From Emiliania huxleyi CCMP1516 (Eukaryota; Haptophyta; Isochrysidales; Noelaerhabdaceae): 64,000 nucleotides of DNA. Of this stretch, positions 1 through 8,602 are shown piece after piece. The stretch covers positions 152,890 to 216,889 of the forward strand of contig NW_005201403.1 in the NCBI RefSeq assembly GCF_000372725.1, in the 5' to 3' direction. A model generated the notes under the pieces. That model searched no databases. It was not told the origin of the DNA and saw only the letters and a program-made list of their open reading frames with translations. The position numbers and the translations under genes are program-made. Numbering within the stretch: the stretch's first letter is position 1; each line of letters begins with the position of its first letter.

Positions 1-103
1 GGGGGGGAGGCAGGCGGGGCGGTGGATAGGGTGGGGTGTGCAGAGGGGGGGGGGGGCTTGACAAGCGGGAGGGGAAGAGGGCCGAAGGCTGGCTGCGTGT
101 CTG

Positions 104-159
104 CTGGTCCCTTCCAGCTGGTCCCTTCCAGCTGGTCCCTTCCAGCTGGTCCCTTCAAG
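104..159. repeat. 14-bp tandem repeat, four units
   Basis: Four head-to-tail copies of a 14-bp unit (CTGGTCCCTTCCAG), the last slightly changed. They lie in the unassigned stretch at the left edge, downstream of the last visible exon of the neighbouring minus-strand gene, so this is probably intron or 3' flank. No other gene signal is seen in positions 1-235. Confidence 0.9.
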
Positions 160-235
160 CGGCAGAGACGGGCCCCGGCGCTGGGGGGGTGGGACTGAGC
201 CCTGTCCGTGGGGAGGGGTCGCGCTGGCGGCGCAC

Positions 236-1008
236 CTCCTCTTGAAGCTCCTCCGCGCCCGCGTCTGCGCCGGCGCGCGACTCGCGAAGCGCTGCGAGCA
301 CCTCTTCGCGCTCGCGCCTGGCGGGAGGTACACACACATGGTTGGGGAGGGGCCGAGGCTGAGCGGGCTTCTGCGCAGGGGCACGGGCTGCGGACGCGCG
401 CAGGGGAGGTAGTGCGGGGCTGCAGGAGGGGGACGGGGTCGGTCAGACGCAGGTGCAGGAGCGGCTCGTGGGGAGGTATGTGGGTGCGGGAGGCTTTAGG
501 CTGCTATTCTCCTCGTCGCCGCCCGCTCCCTCTCGTCCGCCTCGTGCTCCGACGCAGCTATGGCGGCGGCCAGCATCGCGTCGCCCGTCGCCGGCGCGTC
601 GGCCGCGGCAAGCGGGGTCCCGCACATCTCGCAGGCGGCGGCGCCCGGCGCGTTGACAAAGGTGCAGACGGGACAGGCCGTCCCATCACCAATATCCATC
701 GGCTGCGGCGCGGGCGGCGCAGCTTCCGAAGGCCCGCCACCAGCGAGCGGCCGATCAAACGGCGCCCGCGGCGGCGCTCCAACAGCCGGACGAACCTTCT
801 CCGGCCTCACGAACACACCGTGCAGAGGCGCGCAGGAGAAGTAGGCCACGCCGCCGACCGAGCCGTCGTTCCGACCCTCTGGGCCGTCAAGCTCCACGCC
901 GACCCAAGTTCCTTCGGAGTCAAAGTCCGCCTTTCCGACGTAGCGCACCGTGCCCTCGCAGGTCCTTCCCGTCAAGCGCACGCGGGCGCCGCAGGAGAGC
1001 GGGTCCAT
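236..1008 (-). CDS. CAP-Gly and RanBP2-type zinc-finger protein, 5' exons
   Basis: The first exon (1008 to about 541) begins MDPLSCGARVRL. It gives a CAP-Gly domain in the first 55 residues (GTWVGVELDGPEGRNDG, then a GVFVRPEKVRP end), which in the family binds microtubule or EB-type C-termini. A proline/alanine linker follows, then one RanBP2-type zinc finger (CPVCTFVNAPGAAACEMCG, spacing C-x2-C-x10-C-x2-C), a fold that binds ubiquitin or RNA. A second exon (about 317-236) reads as charged coiled coil (REREEVLAALRESR). The join at GAG|GCG to CAG|GCG would be a GC-AG intron. The 3' end is not resolved. The start is the first ATG; the upstream in-frame extension has no ATG. Likely a cytoskeleton-linked cytoplasmic protein. 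Confidence 0.75.
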
Positions 1009-1470
1009 GAGACTGATGGATGTGTCTGGGCAACGGACCAAAGAAATCGCATGAGGCCCGTGCGATTCTTTCTGCAGAAAACACGAGATCGACGCGGAGG
1101 GCGTGTCCCTTGCGCAGTCCGAATCGTTTCGGAGGGCGTTCCCTTCAAGACGTGCTATGCAGGTGCCAGGTGGAACGCTCCGCTCTCTTTGCCCCCTTTT
1201 TACTAAAGCAGATGGATGGAAATGACAAACAAATTACGTGTGAGTGTTAGAGTTGTTTGGTATTGCTAAAAATCTCTCTCTGGAAATGAACTACTCTGAG
1301 GTGGTGCGCGCCGAGCACGTTCCCAAATGCCTCAGCGTGTCGCACCGCTGGATGGTACATCATGAGGCTAATAGTTTGATAGTCACGGTTAGTGTACACC
1401 AACTCGGCCGTAGCTTTTTTTTTTACGCCGGCTTTTCCCGCCCTTCCACCCCTCTCTTGGCTTTTTTTTA
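1009..1470. other. unassigned interval between divergent genes
   Basis: This stretch holds the presumed promoter of the CAP-Gly gene. One short frame around 1310-1370 reads PKCLSVSHRWM, resembling the SHRW motif of a common algal domain, but no exon can be drawn from it. It ends in a pyrimidine-rich tract (poly-T then AG at 1469-1470) that looks like a splice acceptor. Confidence 0.5.
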
Positions 1471-2157
1471 GGTTTGTTCGATCTCAACAGAGATCACAAG
1501 GAGATTGAGAGATTGGCAGAATGAGTTCCGACCAAATTGGGAAACCGCTGGAATACTTGTACACGGTATCGTCACGGAGGCGCACATGGTGGCCGTCGTC
1601 GGCGGGGCCAAGGGTAAGCTTGCGACCGTCTCGTTCTGGGCCGAGGCCCTCAATGACTTTAACACCGGCTACGGGTTCGTCAACGGCACCTGCGGCTACT
1701 TTGGCAGCTTCAATGTACAGGTCGCTCACACGCGCCGATGCGAGGAGATGTCCATCAAGGTGCGCTACTCCTCCGCCGTCTTCCAGGTCCGCGCGTGGGC
1801 CGCCACCGTGCGCGGTGGCTACGTCTATGACCGGATTTCGGGCCCAAGGCATCGCCTCGACGTGTCTATCAGTGCCCCGGGCAACGCACCGGAGCGCACT
1901 TTTCCACATGGTCTGCTAGGGCAGTCCTTTTCCTCCTCGGTCCCACGGAATGGGAAGCAGGACAGTTACCCAGCCGCGGGACGCTTCGCCACTAGTGCGC
2001 AAGCCGAGGGAGCCATCGAGGGCACGGCGGCCATGTATGAGGTGGAGTCGCGCTACGCCACGCGCTTCGCATTCTCTCGCTTTGATATCGCGATGCCGAC
2101 GACGCAGCTGCAGAATGACGTCGAAGCTGCCAGAAATGTGCTCCCGACCAACACAAG
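1471..2157 (+). CDS. internal exon of an uncharacterised algal protein (HGLLGQS motif)
   Basis: The frame is open from a strong acceptor (poly-T then AG) at 1470 to a strong donor (AAG|GTGAGC) at 2157, and the stop codon lies just past that donor. The protein contains PHGLLGQSF around residue 150 and SAQAEGAIEGTAAMYEV further on, then ATRFAFSRFDIA. I recall this motif order from repeated protein families in haptophytes and dinoflagellates, where the HGL.GQS stretch resembles a von Willebrand factor D-like end. I cannot name the family with confidence. No matching 5' or 3' exon is recognisable in the window, so this may be an intact internal exon or an isolated piece of a duplicated gene. Confidence 0.55.
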
Positions 2158-2774
2158 GTGAGCACCACGCCGCACCTACCTAAACAAAAGCAGACCCGCA
2201 ACAACCCCACATGCCATGCTGGGAAGCGCAGCGCACACGGCCTTGGTACGCCCCTCCCATCCGCGGATACGTACGCACGCGAAGGGTAGCGAAGGGGAGG
2301 GGACGGGTCCATCTCGTATAGCAGATACCCTATGTATGCACCCGACGCCAAAGTCGGACTGGCTACTGTGCGATAACGCTGTCAAAAGGAGACTAGTTGC
2401 AAAAAGTCTCACGGGGAAAACCCACACTTTGGTGCAAAAAACGCTGTCACGGCCAGCTCGGCACTATCTACTCAAAAAAAGTGACATAAGTATCACTGAC
2501 ATTATGGACATAGAGCACCCACACTTAAGCGTTCCGCGCACACACAAGGTCCGCCTGTGTGCGCCGCCAGCTTCCCAGGGCCATAGCGCGAAAAACGAAG
2601 GAGGAGATGCATCCTAGCTGTCGCCACCGAAGGCGACTCGACGTCGCTGAGATCGGAGATCAAGCTCTGACAGGTCACACGTCGCTCCTTTGACGCCGAC
2701 GTGACTCACCCGTGCAGAGCGCATCAGGACACGGTCTCGACGCGCTCGGTACGACGCCTGCGACCCGTCTCGGG
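2158..2774. other. no recognisable gene
   Basis: AT-richer sequence follows the donor at 2158. Open frames here have no recognisable motif. This is probably intron and/or intergenic sequence. Confidence 0.4.
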
Positions 2775-3185
2775 TCAGGTGGCACGACGCTCATCGCGCC
2801 TGTTCCATGTCACGACGCTCATCGCGGGCCGGGGGTCCCATCCTGGGGGTGTTTTTGTCTTTGTGTGTGGGGGGATGGTCGGCGACTTACCCCGGGGACA
2901 AACAACAAACAAACCGGGGTCGAGAGCCCCTCGCCAACGGCAACGCAGACAAGCACAGCCCAGCCCTCGCTCTCTGGCTGCGCCAGCAGCTCGTAGCCGC
3001 GCGCTCTTTTGCGCCCGCAAGCGGATGCCCTCCTCCGCGAGCGAGGCGCGAAAGAGGAGCGAGACGGCCGCGACGCGAGTAATGTCGATGGAGCAGCTGT
3101 TGTAGCGAGAGGCGAGAGCGAAGAGGACGCGTACGAGGAGGTTGGTGGGGAGGTCGAGGACGGGGCGGCGGCGGCGGCGGCGGCG
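2775..3185 (-). pseudogene. F-box-like protein fragment
   Basis: The minus strand from about 3161 downward reads VLDLPTNLLVRVLFALASRY, then ITRVAAVSLLFRASLAEEGIRLRAQ. This resembles the N-terminal F-box-like helix pair of large algal families (LPxxLLVxVL...VSRLFR). The frame has no ATG upstream: a stop precedes a CCG run that shifts into a frame beginning MSAPPTRRSR. Either a small 5' exon is missed or repeat expansion has broken the gene. It lies head-to-head with the FKBP gene, about 100 bp away. Function would be as an SCF ubiquitin-ligase adaptor, by family analogy only. Confidence 0.4.
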
Positions 3186-3287
3186 GCGAGCGACGGAGGC
3201 GGCGCGAGCGGCGCGTGGGTGGGGCGGACATCGCCTTTATCGTCGAAGCCAAAAAATAAAAGAAACGAATCCTGTAAGTGAGATCGC

Positions 3288-4344
3288 ATGTGGACGTTGC
3301 TGCTCTTTGCCTCGTCCTCTCTCCTCCCGCCCGCTCCGGCTGCGTTGTTGCAGCGGCGGCGCGAGCTCCTCGGAGCGGCTGGATCGCTGCTCGGCGCGGC
3401 CGCGGCCGCTCCGGCGCCGGCGTTGGCTCTCGTCAAGGGCTCGGCGCCTCCGCCCAAGACTGGACCAAAGGAGCGCAAGTGCAAGAGCATCGACGAGTGT
3501 GAGGCGCTGGGCGAACGCGAGCGCGCCAAGGCAGCCGAGGGCGCTGACGAGACGATCGAGCGCACCCGAGGCGGCGACCGGTATCGCGACCTCGCCGTGG
3601 GGCAGGGCGGCAAGGCGGTCGCCGAGGGCGACGCAGTGGAGATCCGGTACCGCGTGATGCGGCTCGGGACCAAGGCGCGCGACGGCCTGTCCGGCGAAGG
3701 GCAGACAATCTTCTCCTTTGGGTACGGCGAAGACGAGGCGCGAGTCACGGGACGGTGCACGATGTGGTTCTAATCCTAAGCGTTTCATTGAGAACAGGAC
3801 CGCGAGGGCGACACGCTGCCGGTGCGGCCGGCCTGCCCCTCGCAGCCTGCAGTCGCCGGAGCACCGCACAAGGAGTGGCTGCCTTGATCAGGTCCGGCTC
3901 GCGGGCCGCAACCTGGTCGCCGGGGTCAACGACGCGCTGGTCGGCATGAAGCCGGGCGGGCGGAGGCGCGTGCTGGTGCGCCCCGAGCGAGGCTGGCGCG
4001 ACCTGACTGGCGCGTGCGCCGAGGGTACAAAGTCGCTCGGCCTCGACGCGCAGAAGAGGACGGACGCACAGTCGGGCAACCTGGTCTTCAAGGCGGACAT
4101 CGGCGCCGCCATCGAGAATGAGCTCGCCTGCCAGAACAAGGTCTCCCTCCCTCAGCCACGCACCTACGGCGCAAAGGCGCGCTTCGGCAGGCGCTTCGAC
4201 GAGTCACTCCTCGTCGAGCTCGACGTCGTCGGCTTCGCGGACCCGCAAAAGGCGGCGGGTGGGCTGGACGTAAGCTCGAAGGCCTTCAAGTGCCAGCAGA
4301 ACCCGTTCGCCGACGGCTGCGACGACGGAGTGCCCGTCCAGTAG
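3288..4344 (+). CDS. thylakoid-lumen FKBP-type peptidyl-prolyl isomerase
   Basis: Two exons are inferred, 3288-3743 and 3892-4344, joined in phase at GAGGCGCGA|GTCACG and GATCAG|GTCCGG. The protein starts MWTLLLFASSSLLPPAPAAL (signal peptide), followed by a second leader with a twin-arginine motif and Ala-rich core (RRRELLGAAGSLLGAAAA ending ALA). This is the layout of a protein sent through the plastid envelope and then by the Tat pathway into the lumen. The FKBP core follows: DAVEIRYRV, FSFGYGEDEA, then LVAGVNDALVGMKPGGRRRVLVRPERGW. The family catalyses prolyl cis-trans isomerisation, and lumenal members help assemble photosynthetic complexes. The C-terminal 80 residues (VELDVVGFADPQK, ending DGVPVQ) finish the domain. 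It is convergent with presenilin. Confidence 0.85.
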
Positions 4345-4668
4345 AGTCTCCCGCGAGACGGATATGTGAGAGGTCGAGGTTGTGGTCTGGATTCAAAAAA
4401 TCGCTCCATGCCGCTGTGGCGTCGCGCTCTCTCGAGTCTGAGGATGTCGACTCTCGTCTCTCTCCGAGCCATAACAGCCACAGCGGGTGCCGCGCGGAGA
4501 CGCGCGCGAGCGAGGCCGCGCCGAGACCGAGACCGCGAGAGGAGCGAGACCCGAGACGCCGCTGTGCGCTGACAGAGTAATCCTCCCGGCACCGCGCGGC
4601 ACCTCCCGGGCACATGGCCGAACACACTGTAGCGCTACTCGGCGTCCCCAGCAGCCTCATAGTATGAC
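4345..4668. other. 3'-3' intergenic region between FKBP and presenilin
   Basis: Short gap between two convergent genes. No RNA gene or repeat is recognised. Open frames here are GC-driven. Confidence 0.6.
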
Positions 4669-6836
4669 TCATAGGAAGAGCGACTGGTCAGCGGCGAAGG
4701 CGGCGAGCGGCTCGATGAGCGACGACGAGATGAAGTAGAAGAGGATGCCGACCGCAACCTCGCGGAGGCGAGAGGGGAGCGTCGGGCGAGGGGCGGGCGG
4801 CGGCGGGGCGCGGCGCTGTGGCGGCGGCCCGGACTGAGATTGCAGCCAGCAGAGAGGGAAGGCTGTGCTTCAGCGGCCGGTGTGGGCCGGACCGAGATTG
4901 GCAGCGCGGGCAGCACTCGCTCGAGGACGGGGAGGAGGGCGAGGGTGGCGCAGAGGCCGGCCAGGACGGCGATGGCGCAGGCGGCGAAGGCGGTGATCGA
5001 GGAGAGGCAGGCGCGGCCGACGAGGAGCGAGTAGAAGACGAAGTCGCCGAGCCCGAGCTTGATGCCGTGTCCCTCGTACACCAGCCCGGGGATGGGCTCG
5101 TCCCGCTGCTCGGCCGTCTCGACGAGCACTTTGAGAGGCCCGCGGGGGGTGAGCACCTGCCGGGCGGGGAATAATACATAATAGTGTGATGTGTTTATGC
5201 CGCGAGGGGGGTGGGCACCTGCCGGGCGGGGGCTGCTGGTGACCACGATGAACTGCTCGTTCCTCCTCATCAGCCGCGAGGGGGCGAGCACCGGGGAGGG
5301 CTGCTGTACTGCCCACCGCTGTCCATACCCCCACCCTTCCCTTGCTTCTACCCCCACACCCGCCCCTGCCCCCACCCCTGCCCCTCGCCCCTCGCCCCTC
5401 GCCCCTCGCCCCTCGCCCCTCGCCCCTCGCTCGCACCGCGACGATGTCCCAGAGCGCCACCGCGCCGAGGACGCCCCACGTCGTCCACTCAGGCAGCTTG
5501 GTCAGGTTGTACGCGATGATCGCCTGTGTATACTTGTATTATTCTTATATACTACTATTGCAGCTTGGTCAGGTTGTACGCGATGATCGCCTGTGATAGT
5601 TGTATTATTCTTATATATTACTATTGCAGCATGGTCGGGTTGTGCGCGATGATCGCCTGTCGAGACAAGGCCAGCGAGTGGGTAGTGACGCGCCAGCGGG
5701 CGGCTCGGGTCCGCTCTGTCGGCGGTGATCGCCGAGATGAGCACGAGCGACGTCTGCCGCGAGCGAGGCAAGTCGAAGCCGCACCTTCAGCACCGCAGTG
5801 CGCCGTGTTGCGGCATCGCAGGTGCGCCGTGTGTTGAGCCGAGGCTGCAGGGCGGCGAGGCGAGTCGGCGCCGCACCTGCGCGCGCAGCCGAGGTCGGAC
5901 CAGAAGACTGCGGCCGTCCTGTGTGAAGTACGGCGGACGTGTCTTGGACGCGCCCCTCCCGGCCGGACCAGGAGACGGCGCCGGCCGCCCAAACGGCGCA
6001 AAGGCTCCCGCCGCGGCGAGGACGGCGAGGTCGGGGAGGGTTCCGGCCGGGTCGTAGGCGTCTCGCACGCCGCGGAGCAGCTCCGAGCCTGGGGGGGGCA
6101 GGGTGGGGCGGGGTCAGGGCTGGGGGCTGGGGCTGGGGACGTTGCGCAGCAGCAGCAGGCAGCCAGAGACGAAGAGGGCGCCCACGACCGAGAAGAGCAG
6201 AAAGCCGTAGATGGCCGCGTAGCAGGAGAAGCGGTACAGCAGGACGAGCCTCGCAGGGTTAGGGTAGGGCGAGGGTCAGGGTCGGGGTCAGGGTCAGGGT
6301 CAGGGTTAGGGTTTGGGTCGGGGGTAGCGTGTGGCAAGCGGCGGAGCGGGGCGAGCCCGCACGACGACGAGCTGTGTCTAGGAAGTGTGTACGACGCGCC
6401 CGCTCGTCACCACAAAGAGGAGGGCGACCATCGCGAGCGCGTTGAGCGCGACGCCGCCGGCGATGGTGGCCGCGTCGTCCGAGGAGTGCTCCTGGTACAC
6501 CATGATCTCGGAGAAGCCGGAGGCGGGCTGCTCGGCGGCGTCGACCGTCTTGAGCAGGTAGACGACGATGGCCATCGTCGCGCAGACGGGCGCGAGGAGG
6601 GAGGCGACCTGCGCCGCCGGATCGAGCTCGTACTCGCCGTCGCCGTCGCCGCCGTCGCACTCGCCGCCGGCGCCAGCGCCGCCGCTGCTGCCCGCGCCGC
6701 CGCCGCTGCTGCCGGCGACGTCGCTTAGAGGCTGCGACGACAAGGCGCGGCTGTCGGCTGATGAGGAAGCAGGCTGCTGCGAAGGAGCGGCGCGCTCGAC
6801 GTCGACGGACGACTCTCCGAGCTCGATGTTCTGCAT
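4669..6836 (-). CDS. presenilin, catalytic subunit of gamma-secretase
   Basis: A complete minus-strand gene. Exon 1 (6836 to about 6400) starts [11 protein letters not shown], an acidic low-complexity N-terminus, then TM1 ([13 protein letters not shown]) and TM2 ([16 protein letters not shown]). Later exons give TM3 ([15 protein letters not shown], near 6245), part of TM4-5 (about 6000-5724, least certain), and 5523-5437 ([20 protein letters not shown] ... ALWDIVA). Exon 5157-4893 carries [37 protein letters not shown] and PALPIS. The last exon, 4759-4669, is [18 protein letters not shown] ... DQSLFL. Both catalytic aspartates (LWD in TM6, GLGD in TM7) and the PALP motif are present, so the aspartyl protease should be active. 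Family members cleave membrane proteins within the bilayer in ER/Golgi/endosome membranes. Introns hold telomere-like and CCCTCGC repeats and duplicated acceptors. Confidence 0.9.
5370..5436. repeat. CCCCTCG minisatellite in presenilin intron
   Basis: About nine near-perfect head-to-tail copies of a 7-bp unit fill the intron between the two presenilin exons that carry the catalytic aspartates. It starts right at the donor side of exon 5523-5437. Confidence 0.9.
5494..5660. repeat. three tandem copies of a ~66-bp acceptor/exon-start unit in presenilin
   Basis: Copies at about 5494-5560, 5561-5626 and 5627-5660 (partial). On the minus strand each copy carries ACAG|GCGATCATCGCG, the first ten or so exon codons, and an AT-rich tail. 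Only the copy at 5523-5437 continues into the conserved LPEWTTW; the other two run into stops. The conserved protein therefore requires the last acceptor. Confidence 0.85.
6241..6330. repeat. degenerate telomere-like repeat inside presenilin intron
   Basis: A run of CAGGGT/TAGGGT variants (for example GGTCAGGGTCAGGGTTAGGG) lies between the TM2 and TM3 exons. It resembles an interstitial telomeric array but is degenerate and short. Confidence 0.75.
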
Positions 6837-6869
6837 TCGCGACGGCCAAATCGCGACAGAAAATAACCC

Positions 6870-7670
6870 GCGCAGCGGACGCGCCGCACCCAAGGGTGGC
6901 GTACGGCGTGTTCGAAGGACAGACACGATTCGGGAAGCGCGTCCCGGGAGACGCCCAGGTAAAGGATCCCAACGGAATCGGACCCTGTGGAGAAGAGGAG
7001 ATACGGACAGCCTTTGGGGCGGGCATGTGGGGAGGAAAGCTGCCGAGCACGTGGGAGGTGATAGACGCGGAGATGTACGCGATACTCGCATACCTAGCAA
7101 AATGGCGAGCGCGAGCGACACGCGCAGGCGCGACGGTCTAGTACTATGCGACTGCAAACCCGCGCTGCAGCAGATTGAGAATGCGCACCGTCCGTAAAGG
7201 GATGCCAGTCCTGAGGCGATTGCTTACTATAGATCGAAGCTAGAGGCAGTGGTCTTTGTGTGGGTGCCATCGCACGTGGGAATAGCCTGCAACGCATACG
7301 CCGACGGGTGGCGACAGCATACCTGGGAAATAACGACACGGAGGACGCTCAAAAGTGGTGTGGCAGAGAGGACACAGAGAAGAGCAAGAGGGAGATAGTG
7401 GACCGACGGACGTACGGACACATGTGTCAGAGCGCGCACGAGTGGGTGTGCGAACAATTCCGAAAGACAGTGAGGCCGGGATCGCACACGGCAGGGGTGG
7501 CGGGACGGCTGTGGAGCGAAGTGGCCGTAGCCAGCCTCAAACACCCATGGGACAATAAGATGAGATTGCCAGATGAGAATGGGGGGAAGGACAGGCGAGC
7601 GACATTTGACGACGTCGGGGATCACGATGTGACGACCAAAACGATCTTGGGAGCCAGAGGGTGAGACAAC
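6870..7670 (+). mobile_element. fossil retroelement fragment, RNase H domain
   Basis: Plus-strand frames show pieces of an RNase H domain: EVIDAEMYAILAYLAKW (a catalytic-acid helix), LVLCDCKPALQQIE (D-x-K-x-A strand) and VVFVWVPSHVGIACN with AYAD (the WxPxHxG...N..AD end). The W-x-P-x-H-x-G form is typical of non-LTR (LINE) elements and some LTR elements that captured RNase H; I favour LINE. Only the domain and its flank are recognisable, in more than one reading frame, so this is an old broken copy with several breaks. No reverse transcriptase, terminal repeat or poly-A tail is identified nearby. Confidence 0.65.
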
Positions 7671-7708
7671 AGGCCGGGGTGCCACATGGGGCACACCACA
7701 GGCGCATT

Positions 7709-8276
7709 CTAGAGGGGGCGCGCGACTTTGCGCGCGAGGCGGCGCAGCTTGAGAACGGCGGTGGGCGAGAAGCCGCCGCCGAACGTCTCGTGGAGCAGCA
7801 GGTTGAAGTTGTTGCGCTTGACAAAGATCGCGTCGTGGTAGAAATCGCGATGCGCCTTGACGTAGCCGTGGCCGGTCTTGTGGGAGAAGGGTTGGCCGGG
7901 CTGCCCGCGCGCCTTGTTTAGGCGGCGGGCCTTCTCTTCAGTGTTGCCGAAGGCGTAGGAGTGGCCAACGGAGGCGGGCGTGCCGCCACTCGAGGCGTTG
8001 CCAACGCCCGTCGAGGAGGTCTTGAGGAGGGGCGTCCAGAGCTTGACTTCATTTACTTCATCGCATCCTCCCGGTCCCGCATGGGGCTCTGCGAGGTCGA
8101 CCTTGTACATGTACCCCTCGTTGTACTGCCGGGTGAGCTCTGGTTTCTCCTTGTCGCCGTGCACGACCGGCGCGTTGGCCGGGGCGCGCATCGCGTCCGC
8201 CCAGGCGGCGAGGACGCCGTCGTGGGGCCGCCGGTGGTGGGCCTTGTTGTAAAGGTAGTCTCCACAATCGCACAGA
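7709..8276 (-). CDS. uncharacterised ORF
   Basis: The frame is open from a stop near 8300 to 7709. It reads SLCDCGDYLYNKAHHRRPHD, then KPELTRQYNEGYMYKVDLAEP, and ends HETFGGGFSPTAVLKLRRLA with a basic tail KVARPL. The sequence looks like real protein (varied composition, conserved-looking HETFGGGFSP), but I do not recognise the family. There is no ATG early in the frame, so it may be an exon or a fragment of a repeated family, sitting between a retroelement fossil and a hairpin. Confidence 0.4.
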
Positions 8277-8319
8277 GATGCTACGATTGCGATGACTGCT
8301 GCTCACAATCCTTCGACTT

Positions 8320-8353
8320 CTAGGATTGAGAGCGAGGCTGCTCTCAATCCTAG
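8320..8353. repeat. perfect 14-bp inverted repeat (hairpin)
   Basis: CTAGGATTGAGAGC at 8320-8333, a 6-nt spacer, and its exact reverse complement at 8340-8353. A further partial match (CACAATCC) lies just upstream. It sits in the ~330-bp gap between the uncharacterised minus ORF and the LNR-kringle gene. Role unknown; it could be a small foldback element or a transcript hairpin. The rest of 8277-8602 shows nothing else. Confidence 0.85.
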
Positions 8354-8602
8354 CCGTCTAGAAAAGAAGGTTCACCCACAGTGTAGTCGTGTTGTTGATG
8401 TTGTGTCGTGGACGTGGTGTGAGCACACAAGACTAGCAGAGTGCACACCTGCCTTGGCGGGCGAGGGTCGTAAGAATCAAAGCCGCTGTGCAGGGACCGT
8501 AAAATGAAAAACTGCAGCGCTCGCTTTTCCTGCCATGTCCAGGACGCTATACCCCTCCCCGCCTCGTCCGTGATCGGCCCGGCCCGCCCGGTCCGGGACG
8601 CG

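Noticed and set aside
2819-3760. 313-codon minus-strand frame opposite the FKBP gene
   Set aside because: Overlaps the FKBP exon and translates as low-complexity Ser/Pro/Arg; only the F-box-like stretch in a different frame looks real.
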